A program made the position numbers and the translations under genes. A model generated the notes under the pieces. The model had not been told where the DNA came from and made no database searches. It saw only the letters and a list, made by a program, of their open reading frames with translations. From positions 557,001 through 621,000 of the forward strand of contig RCTD01000004.1 in assembly GCA_014898415.1 (NCBI GenBank): a DNA stretch of 64,000 bases, in the 5' to 3' direction. Shown here piece by piece: positions 10,705 to 20,376 of this stretch (position 1 is its first letter; each line of letters opens with the position of its first letter). This stretch comes from Stromatinia cepivora (Eukaryota > Ascomycota > Leotiomycetes > Helotiales > Sclerotiniaceae).

Positions 10705-12941
10705 TGTTGGATTTTGGATCATACCGTATATCTAAGCATGGGACTATACTATAATGGGATTAGCCTGCACATGATTCTACCGAATCACATAATCTATATA
10801 ATAGCTTCTAATCAGATAACCTTATAAAAATAATGCTTTTCTATTCATTTAATATAATTTATTAATAAATTATAAACCCGGGTTCTGTATATCATTATAT
10901 AATTTAGGATTAGTTTTCTAAAATGAAAGATCAAATCCTTAATAGATCTGATAGAGTAAACAAGCAAAATCGATATAACTAAATGGGGAAATCTATTATA
11001 TTAAATATATTAACAAAATTGAATTCCAATAATACAATTAAAACAAAGAAATCTATTATATTAAATATATTAACAAAATTGAATCCCAATAATATAATTA
11101 ATACAGGAAAGTCTATTTTAGAAAATTACTTAAATAGAAGATACTATTTTTTTATATTCTTTTTCCAATAATTCGAAAATCAATCGATTCCCTTGATATC
11201 TTTTTTCTCTTTCGGAAGCTTAAATCTTTCGAAATCTTTTCAAACAAAATTCGAATATTTCTATTCCTCGAATACCTTCGATCTTTATATAATTGATAGA
11301 TTCCTTATAAAAAATCTAATAAGAATATTGAAGATTATATTTCTGATATAATTTTTGAAAGAATTATAAAATCCATATTTGTTTTCATTTTAGATATTTT
11401 GGGGATTCATTTTTAAAATCTATTATATTTTCTTATTCAATTTCAAATAATTATAGATTTACTTTGCTTTTTAATCCTATTGAAATAAACTTATCAGCAA
11501 AATTTAAGATAATCTTAAATTTTGTTTTCAATATAAATTCAGAATCTATAAAAATTGATTTTTGAATTGAAATCTTTAAAATAATAAATTCGATATCTAA
11601 AATATTCTTAGAATTTATTATATTATATTAAAGAGATATTATCATTTTTGTTTTGAAAAATAGTACTTTCATTTTGAAGAAATATTCTTTATATTCTTTT
11701 TGGGGATTCTTTATTAATATTTAATCCTTTTTTTAATCATTATCTTTTTATATTATTATTAATATTTTCGATATCTTTTTGTTCTTCTTTTTTGTAATTA
11801 CAATCATTAGTTTCGTTATTTTTTGATATATTGTTTATTATATATCGTTTTAATTCTATTTTGTTTTTATTTTTAAATCAATATTATTTCGTTATATTTT
11901 TATATTTAATATTTATAACGATAATTATATTAATAATTGTAAAGGAAAAGGAAAATATCTTTTGTAAAAAAGTTGGAAATGGAATTAAAGGTAATTATAG
12001 AAGAAATCGAAGATAGAATTAAAGGAGGAGATTGTATATCGAAAAATATATAAAACGATATATTGAAAGAAATGAATGATTATATTAATAATAGAAGGAT
12101 ATTGTTGGACAGACTTCGTAAGGGGGTGTATACACAAAACGCGTATGGGGTAAAGATGGTTCTATTATTCTGTCTTCACCCTTTTGTATAACGGGGTTCT
12201 ATTAATCTATATAGACGCTGCCATCCCACTTACGATGTGGGGGAAACACGTGATGGTATCACGTGTTTCGTCAGTCATGTGTTCCAACAGATATATATTC
12301 AAATAAGAAAAGTATTAAGTTTTGTTATATAATATATAAAGATTATTAGATATCTAATTAAATATGATATTAAAGGTCGATAGATATTATAATTTCTTAG
12401 AGTTGGTAGTTAATAGAATTTATCAATTAGTATATAAAAATTATTAATATTTAAATAAATATAATACTAAAGATCAATAAATATAATAATTCTTTAGAAT
12501 AAGAATTATTAATTAATAGTTTATCAGTTATTCTGATTAATAATTAATTATATTTTTATTACAAAAAAAAGAATTATAAATATGATTCTATAAGATATAC
12601 TGTTCTATTAGAAAGAGATATTTGTATTGCAATGTAGAATTGAAGGCTCTAATTCAATATAATTGAAGGATTAAAAGCAAAAGAGATAGATTTCCTTTAA
12701 TTTTTATTATAAAAAAAAAAGTATTGATTATTCTTTAAAGATTATTATATTATTGTAAAGTAATTATTCTATTCGAAATAATCTTATTAGATTTTGAATC
12801 TTAAAAGATCTAATAAAGGAATGATCATTCAATATTATTAGCTTTTTATTTCAAACTAATATTGTTCAGCTCGGTTTAAATTAATTATAGTATTTATAGT
12901 TTAGCTTTTTTACTTTTATATACATTATACTCCTAAAGGAA
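10705..12941. mobile_element. RIP-decayed repeat unit A (2,045 bp plus insertion)
   Basis: First of two and a fraction head-to-tail units. It starts tgttggattttggat and contains a TATA-like tataaaaataatg near 10825 and cccgggttctg near 10877. This is LTR-like, but the LTR end could not be fixed. Unit A to unit B spacing is 2,237 bp; removing the 187-bp LTR and its 5-bp duplication leaves 2,045, exactly the B-to-C spacing. Differences between units are C/T and G/A transitions. A 62-codon frame at 10983-11171, with an internal duplicated K-S-I-I-L-N-I-L-T-K-L-N block, recurs in unit B. No intact protein domain is present, so a non-autonomous or deleted retroelement is likely. Confidence 0.75.
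12103..12289. mobile_element. Solo LTR, Ty1/copia-like, 187 bp
   Basis: Begins tgttgg and ends ccaaca, and is flanked by a 5-bp duplication gatat (12098-12102 and 12290-12294). The homologous place in unit B (about 14335-14345) is an empty site. It is much richer in G+C than the unit it sits in and shows no RIP bias. It therefore probably inserted after the host unit had decayed, then lost its internal region by LTR recombination, or was below the RIP length threshold. Inside is a 12-bp-arm dyad (12243-12269) with two cacgtg cores. Confidence 0.85.
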
Positions 12942-14986
12942 TATTGGATTTTGGATTATACTGTATATCTAAGTATGGGACTATACTATAATAGGATTAG
13001 CCTATATATGATTCTACCGAATCACACAACCTATATAATAACTTCTAATTAGATAACCTTATAAAAATAATACTTTTCCATCCATTTAATATAACTTATT
13101 AATAAATTATAAACCCGGGTTCTGTATATCATTATATAATTTAGGATTAATCTTCTAAAATGAAAAATCAAATCCTCAATAGATCCGGTAGAGTAAACAA
13201 GCAAAATCAATATAGCTAAATGAGGAAATCTATTATACTAAATATATTAACAAAGTTGAATCCCAACAATACAGTTAGAACAGGGGAGCCTATTATATTA
13301 AATATATTAACAAAATTGAATCTCAATAATATAATTAGTATAGGAAAGTCTATTTTAGGAAATTATTTAAATAAAAGATATTATCTTTTTATACCCTTTT
13401 TTCAATAATTTGAAAGTCAATCGATTCCCTCGATATCTTCTTTCTTTTTCAGAAGCTTAAACCTTTCGAAACTTCTCCAAACAAAACTCGAATATTCCTA
13501 TTCCTTAAATACCTTCGATCTTTATATAATTGATAGATTCTTTATAGAAAACCTAATAAGAATATTAGAGATTATATTTCTGATATAGTTTTTGAAGGAA
13601 TTATAAAATCCATATTTGTTTTCATTTTAGATACTTTAAGGATTCATCTTTAAGATCCATTATATCTTTTTATTCAATTTCAAATGATTATAAATTTACT
13701 TTGCTTTTTGATTTTATTGAAATAAACTTATTAGCAAAATTTAAAACAATCTTAAATTTTACTCTTAATATAGATTCAAGGTCTATAAAAGTTGACTTTT
13801 GAATTGGAATCTTTGGAATGATAGATTCGATATTTAAAATATCCTTGGAATTTATTGTATTATATTGAAGAGATATTACTATTTTTGTTTTGAAAAATAG
13901 TACTTTCATTTTGGAGAAATATTCTTTATATTCTTTTTAGGGATTCTTTATTAATATCTAATCCTTTCCTCAATCATCATCTTTTTATATTATTATTGAT
14001 ATTTTCGATATCTTTTTGTTCTTCTTTTTATAATTACAATTATTAATTTCATTATCTTTTGATATATTGTTTATTATATATTACTTCAATTCTATTTTGT
14101 TTTTATCCTTAAATTAATATTATTTCGTTGTATCTTTATATTCAATATTTACAATGATAATTATATTAATAATTGTAAAAAAAAAGAAAAATATCCTTGG
14201 TAAAAGAATTGGAGATAGAATTGAAAATGATTATAGAAGAAACCGAAGATGGAATCAAAGGAGAAGATTATATATCGAAAGATATATAGAACAATATATT
14301 AAAAAGAACAAATGATTATATTAATAATAAAAGAATATATATCCAAATAAAAAAAGTATTAGGTTCTATTATATAGTATATAGAGATCATTAGATATCTA
14401 ATTAAGTATAGTATTAAAGATCGACAAATACTATAGTTTCCTGGAGCTGATAGTTAATAGAATTTATCAATTAGTATATAAAGACCATTAATATCTAGAT
14501 AAATATAATACTAAAGATCAATAAATATAATGATTCCTTAGAATAAAAACTACTAACTAATAATTTATCAATTATTCTGATTGGTAATTAATTATACTTT
14601 TGTTACAAAGGGAAGAATTATAGGTATGATTTTATAGGATATACTATTCTACTAAAAAGAGACATTTGTATTACAATGTAAGGCCGAAAACTCTAATTCA
14701 ATATAATTGAAGGATTGAAAGCAAAAAAGATAGATTTCCTTTAATTTTTATTATAAAAAAAAGAGTATTGATTATTCTTTAAAGATTATTATATTATTGT
14801 AAAATGATTATTTTATTTGAAATAATTTTGTTAGATTTTGAATCTTAAAAGATCTAGCAAAGGAATGATCATTCAATGCTATTGGCTTTTTATTTCAGAT
14901 TAATATTGTTCAGTTCGGTTTAAACTAATTATAGTATTTATAGTTTAGTTTTTTTTACTTTTATATACATTATACTCCTAAAGGAA
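12942..14986. mobile_element. RIP-decayed repeat unit B (2,045 bp)
   Basis: Second unit of the tandem array, aligned base-for-base with unit A apart from transitions. It starts tattggattttggat (the t-a where A has t-g is itself a RIP-type change). The parallel 62-codon frame lies at 13220-13408. A 73-codon minus frame at 13688-13909 is just AT-rich chance. No complete domain was seen. Confidence 0.75.
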
Positions 14987-15163
14987 TATTGGATTTTGGA
15001 TTATACTATATATCTAAGTATGGGACTATACTATAATAGGATTAGCCTGCATGTGATTCTACCGAATCATACAACCTGTATAATAGCTTCTAGTCAGATA
15101 ACCTTATAAAAATAATGCTTTTCCACCCATTCAATATGACTTGTTAACAATATTATATAATTA
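14987..15163. mobile_element. Unit C fragment, truncated by Fot1/pogo element
   Basis: The first 145-175 bp of a third unit (tattggattttggattata...), interrupted at a TA dinucleotide by the 1,851-bp element. The sequence after 17016 does not clearly resume the unit, so the array ended here or was rearranged. Confidence 0.65.
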
Positions 15164-17014
15164 ACGTGGTTTATCAGTGGGTCGGCTATATCAATGGATC
15201 GGCCATTTTTACCTCGAATTATTATCCTAAAGCTATATTATTCAATAATAATTGAATCAATTGATTGAAACTATAAAGATTCTAATAATCTAGAATCTAT
15301 TATATTATTTTGATAAATCCTTGTATTATATCCGGTTTTTCTATATTTACTATAGTATTGATTAAAAGATACTTCTTTATTAGAATTCCTCTCTTTTTGA
15401 TATTCGTTGTATTAAATCTAAATATCAATTTCTTGTTAAGATAATATATTTTCAGCTTTTTATTCAGTAAGTATTCCTTTATTATATAATTGAATCTTTT
15501 TAATATATCGATGTTTGCTTAATATTTCATTTGTTTTTCGAAGTATACGAATCTTTGTATTTAAAAGTATATTCTTATAAGCTAATCTTTCTATATTTTT
15601 AGTTAGAATTAATATAATCTTAAATATAGGTATAGGGGAGCTTAATTGATGACGAACTATTCGAGATTTCATTAGAGTTGATTGTAAAAGAGCTTCAATT
15701 GGATTGTAAGGTATTTGAGAGATTCAAATGTTTAAATTGAGGAATGGAGGGGTAGGTGTATAAATCCGAATATTTAATTTTGAGAGTATAGTTTGAGGAT
15801 CGAATAATATTAAATCTACTTCTCGAAAATCAATTTTTATATTCTGAATTGTAATTGATTATTAGTATACAGTTTTAAAAGTTATAAAGAATTCAATCTT
15901 AATAATATAATTGATATAAGTTTTAATAAATCTATCAATTTGACAATCATATATTTGTTTCAATATACCAAAACAGTTAATATCAAATGGTTGAGTTAAA
16001 TAATTTGAATGCGGTGGTAGTTTGATTGTTATAATGTTATTTGATTTATAATATAATTGAAAAGGTATTGATTCGTGACTTTTATGCTTATTTAATATTA
16101 GCATTCGATATTTGCCCTTTGTTTGATGAATTGTATATTTATTAAAATACTTTATCCATTCTAATCCCGTTTCATTATTCATTCATTCATTAAAAGTAGA
16201 TTTAATAACCCAATCTACAAGAAAACTATTTTCCGTATACCAATTAGAAAGATGATATTGTCCTTATACAATTAAGAATAATAGTATAGTTTCCCCTTCT
16301 CTATTATTATATATGATTGCTATAACCCATTCTCTATTATCTAATTATATTGTCTTACTTTTATCATTTCGTTTAATATTAATTATCACTATTTCGGGGT
16401 ATATTATACTCATCATAAAATCAGTTTTATCGAAGTTATAGAAATCGCAATCCAGAATACTATATTTTGCTTGTATATTCGAAACCAATCGAAACCACTC
16501 TCCAATAAGTTTAGGATCTTCACAGAGAACTCCTTGAAAGTTATAAATGCAATTAAAATGTATTTTTAATTCTATATATTATTATATAAAACAATAAACT
16601 CAAAGTTTTCTAATTTTCTTCGAATTCCGTATTTCGAGTATATAATTCACTATATCTTTAATACTATTCAATTTAGATGAAAATCCTCTGCTATCCATAT
16701 CAAATATATATTGAACAAATACCTTCTCTTTCAATTCAATCAAATTATAACTTTTTGATCGATTCTCAACTATATTAGGTTTACCTCGAATTCTATCACC
16801 TAATATAGATCGAGATATACAATAAAACTGAACTATCTTTTGAATTGTCAATTTTTTATTTGATTCAATAACTTGAATAACTAAGATTATATATACTTCT
16901 TTAGAATGAATTTCCATAATTAATTATAAAGAAAACGTATATTGAATATAGAATAATAATTCAAGGTAAAAGTGACCGATCCTTTAATATGGCCGACCCA
17001 CTGATAAACCACGT
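15164..17014 (-). mobile_element. Fot1/pogo-type DNA transposon, 1,851 bp, RIP-decayed
   Basis: Inverted ends acgtggtttatcagtgggtc, flanked by TA at 15162-15163 and 17015-17016. Inside each end is a second degraded copy of the gg(a/g)tcggcca motif. The total length equals that expected for full fungal pogo elements (about 1.8-1.9 kb), so the element is structurally complete but silenced. Its transposase reading frame runs on the minus strand (next entry). Confidence 0.9.
15460..16917 (-). pseudogene. Fot1/pogo transposase, broken by stop codons only
   Basis: Three open pieces, 16600-16917, 15862-16182 and 15460-15672, all lie in one frame, so about 486 codons are disrupted by point stops with no indel detectable by frame. 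Piece 1 is the N-terminal Psq-type helix-turn-helix/CENP-B-like DNA-binding part (I-L-G-D-R-I-R-G-K-P and D-S-R-G-F motifs). Piece 2 is the DDE domain: N-E-T-G-L-E-W, then the second catalytic block, where the expected L-D-x-H reads L-N-K-H, and P-P-H-S-N-Y-L-T-Q-P-F-D. Piece 3 is the C-terminal leucine-heptad helix (L-T-K-N-I-E-R-L). Stops and the Asp-to-Asn change are G-to-A type, as RIP would make. Not functional. Confidence 0.9.
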
Positions 17015-17016
17015 TA

Positions 17017-17830
17017 TATGATCTGGGAAAAAGTAATAGAGAGTATAAACTCATTTCGAATTATATTAAAGGTTGATTATATAATATTAAAATTATATAA
17101 TAAAAATATCGAATTATATGATTAGATCTTTGTATTATATGATTATAATTCTTCAATTTTTTTTTAATCATTTGTAGCTTTTATCAAATATATAATCTTA
17201 TGTGTTGTATACCTGCAGCATTTTATAGCGTGGTTATTTTATCCCGTAGAGTTTCAATAGGGTACCTTTTCGGCCGGTTTTACTCCAGGTTATTCCGGGT
17301 ATACCCTACCCTTTGCCCCGCAATCAGAGAGTCGAGATGGATATTTCAGCCAGCCCTCAAAATCAAAATCACTTCGATGCCTTCCTTGTTCAAATAGTCT
17401 GACTCGTCAAGACTCGAAAAGGTTGGATACTTCATGCGCGCCTAGAAGCTTGTCTATTTCTATCCGTTAGTATCTTGATCATCACCATTAGCAAGCATAT
17501 TAGTTATAGCAATCTCGGCCCAATTATCACTCGTTACCACAATAAGGGGAGGGGTAGGTTGGTATCCCGAGTCTACCCTTCTGGTGAATTAGCTTCTCGT
17601 GTTACCAAGAAGTTTGGTTTGACGATCGTACATTTGTGATTCGACATCTAATGCCTTTTCATGTCCAATCCATAAAGTGTATAGCTAGTGTATTGAGGGG
17701 CTTTTTCGGATGCAGCCGAAGAGCACAGTCCACGCTGCGAGTAATTAAATCTCCATGGGACCAAAGATGGTGTCTCAACAAAGTGGAAGTGTCTATAAGA
17801 AGGCCAATCTCTCTATTACCAAGTCAGCAA
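17017..17830. other. Transition from AT-rich island to normal DNA, no gene
   Basis: AT-rich until about 17200, then normal base composition. Short frames at 17200-17397 and 17636-17842 have no recognisable content. Confidence 0.5.
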
Positions 17831-17970
17831 TTCTTAAACTGATTCAATCCCAACAAACATTGATCTCTTTATCATCACATTAACGATCCTTCAACTGATT
17901 TAATTCCAACAAATACTGGTCTCTCCATCACCACACCAACCACCCTTCAACCAACCCAATCCCAACATCA
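17831..17970. repeat. Tandem repeat in promoter/5' leader, about 57-bp unit, 2.4 copies
   Basis: Units begin at 17831, 17890 and 17946, each with ttcaactgattcaat-type sequence, tcccaacaaa and a ctctttatcatcaca-type run. The array ends 3 bp before the start codon of the crystallin/aerolysin gene, so it forms its 5' leader or core promoter. Units differ at several positions, so it is old. Confidence 0.8.
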
Positions 17971-17972
17971 TT

Positions 17973-19292
17973 ATGAATGTTCTGCTGGAAATTCAGCGAG
18001 CAATTGATAATGCCATTGCCGCTAAGAGTGGTTATTTGACCCCAGCAGGTCTCACTAGCGTGCCTAGCTATGGCATTCCTTTCCAAGTCCCCAGCGGTAC
18101 CGTAGCACTCTTCCAAGACCCCAACTTTCAAGGTGCGAGATCCGACCTTCGTCTTAGTGATTACACGGCCAACCAGCGCCATGTAATTCCAGATGCCAAT
18201 TACGACAGCGCGAGCGTGATCCTATACAATTTGCCGACTGGCACGGTAGTGACCTTGATTTCGGGCTACAAAAACGACGAAGGTAAAGTGGCCAATCTTA
18301 AAGATTGTGGCACATGTCTTGACCTAGTTGGCACCGGAAAGACAGTATCAATTGAACTGTGGTCCCTTGGCATCAACGACGCGGTGTCTATGTTCTTCTG
18401 GCGAACCGTCGATCTTAATATGGGCGCTATCGAGCTCTTCGCCGATGGCAATTTTGCTGGCAGACGTTCAACAATCTTCCTTAGCGAATGGGCCCCTGAT
18501 ACGGTCCACTCACTCAGCGGTTGGTCAATGAATGATTCCACAAGCTCAATGCGTTGGTATTCAATGCAAGATCGACAAACGGCTATAGTGTATGATGGCG
18601 AAGACGGCACTGGGTCGTCATACTCCAACATCAAGGGCTGGGGCACTAAGGAGGTCCCGTACATGTGGGACGTTCGCTTTAATGATTGTATAAGCTCGTT
18701 CAAGTGGAACAGCATCGTCCCCAAGAAAGAAATTATCGAGCCATTCAACATTATGGCAAGCAATTCATCAGATGCATTTGGGCTGACTGCTGTGAATGAC
18801 GGGGTCAACGACAGTAGCGAGGTGCAGGCTGTCTCTATATCCCTCAGCAATTCGACCTCGCAGACTACTACTGTTGAGACCACAGATCAGCACGTGGCAG
18901 GGATCTCAGCATCATTCACTCAAACCGCTTCCACAGGGGTTGAGGGCGTCGCATCAACCTCGACACAATGGACAGTAGCAGTTAATTATTCCTACACACG
19001 TACCGATACCACATCAAACAGCGAAACCAAAACAATTGATTTGAATGTCACACAATCTATCAATGCACCAGCGCGAACAAGATATAGAGCTACTTTATTG
19101 GTAACTATCGGTCGCCTTCCTGCTACTGAGTATATCACCACAGCACAACGCTGGTATGAAGAGCCAGTCACCGGTGGCGTGATGGATCCTTTGAACAAAA
19201 ATTGGTACAAACGAATTGAAGACGTGAGAATCAACGTTTCGGGTAGCCTGGCATGCAGAACCAGCGTGAATATTCAAACAACTCCGCTTTAA
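17973..19292 (+). CDS. Beta/gamma-crystallin and aerolysin-like pore-forming fusion protein
   Basis: Intronless, 439 aa, no signal peptide. Residues about 40-250 show crystallin Greek-key signatures: F47-x4-F52-x-G54, F156-x4-F161-x-G163 and a weaker Y207-x6-G214. The matching N-D-x-x-S-S elements are at 187-192 and 237-242. Residues about 255-439 look like an aerolysin/ETX-MTX2 beta-pore module: long alternating Ser/Thr strands, a Gly/Ser/Ala/Thr-rich hairpin at about 308-340 suited to membrane insertion, then T-R-Y-R-A-T-L-L-V and a C-terminal strand pair. Such fusions are known from animals, where they form pores in membranes. In fungi, aerolysin folds are usually joined to lectins. Target and secretion route are unknown; lack of a signal peptide implies unconventional release or intracellular storage. 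The pore assignment rests on pattern, not alignment. Confidence 0.75.
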   Translation: MNVLLEIQRAIDNAIAAKSGYLTPAGLTSVPSYGIPFQVPSGTVALFQDPNFQGARSDLRLSDYTANQRHVIPDANYDSASVILYNLPTGTVVTLISGYKNDEGKVANLKDCGTCLDLVGTGKTVSIELWSLGINDAVSMFFWRTVDLNMGAIELFADGNFAGRRSTIFLSEWAPDTVHSLSGWSMNDSTSSMRWYSMQDRQTAIVYDGEDGTGSSYSNIKGWGTKEVPYMWDVRFNDCISSFKWNSIVPKKEIIEPFNIMASNSSDAFGLTAVNDGVNDSSEVQAVSISLSNSTSQTTTVETTDQHVAGISASFTQTASTGVEGVASTSTQWTVAVNYSYTRTDTTSNSETKTIDLNVTQSINAPARTRYRATLLVTIGRLPATEYITTAQRWYEEPVTGGVMDPLNKNWYKRIEDVRINVSGSLACRTSVNIQTTPL

Positions 19293-20376
19293 AGCTGTTA
19301 GGTTTTGATGAATTCGAAGGATTTCTTAGTCCCATTAGTTGAGGTCAAGTCTTTGGTTCTATTAGCTTTCCTTGATGGTTTACTTTTGAAGCGATGCCAG
19401 CTGATGGAGAAATTGCAAGAACGATGTAGCTGGGCATATGGTGTGTTGCCTGTTAACAAAAAATTCATTGAAACGCTTATTCATCAGTTTATTGTTTTTG
19501 AAACAAATTTCTTTGTAGTGGTTACATGACCTGCTTATTTAGTTATTCGATCAAATCTTTTCTGCTCATACAGATCCAAAAAGCGCCAGTAGAGAAAATA
19601 ATTCACGACTCCGTAAGATCTTCATCTCAAGAGTATAACATCACTATCAGGAGATCATCACTTTTTTTTTACCACTCAGCCACTTCAAATTCTGTGACAT
19701 ATTGTCACGCTTTCCCTGTCACGAGACCATATACTCTAGGGTATTCTTCTTCCTCCCCCAGTATCATATCGATGCCAATCAAAGTATTACGCTCATACAA
19801 AAACAACCTCTTCAAACAACTCAAATCCAATCAGCCGCCCATATATGCCATCTGCCCTGTTCAAACTTCCCAGCGGTTTATCTGGAAGAGATTAGGACAC
19901 TGCTTATCATAATGATCAAGAGCTTACGTGAATACCTTGAGCACCTTGATTATTTTCAGGCCTGCCCATCAAGAACTCCTTGTCTAAAAGCATGACTGAT
20001 TCGTCTTCCCCCAAGGGTAAACAGCAATCCGTTGGACGTGAGGCTGTCTCATCTTTCCAACTTGCATTCCCTAGTCTTCCAAGCCAACATTGTTTTGTGA
20101 TATAGTAGATTTTAGACCATTGATGATAGGTAATTTGAGATAATGTTTAGTATTGCTGGTAATAATGATCTCTGATTAAATCTTATAAGTCCAATGTGAT
20201 CACAAAAAGCCAGGTATTTCGGAAAGTTAGATATACTTCGAATTTGTGATTTGTAATTTTCATTGTTGTCGATAGTAGTTTTATTGGGAATATTGCTCTA
20301 GTTTACGAATTTCATGATCACTTGGGCTGTTTTCGCCCATAACTCTCTCCCATGTATTTGATGATGAATATGAAAA
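19293..20376. other. Intergenic, no gene seen
   Basis: Spacer between convergent genes. Frames at 19305-19529 and 19526-19912 overlap, have no domain and lack fungal codon character. A TATA-less AT-rich stretch follows. Confidence 0.5.

Noticed and set aside
19305..19995. Several overlapping plus frames
   Set aside because: Different frames overlap, none has a domain or plausible introns; convergent-gene spacer more likely.
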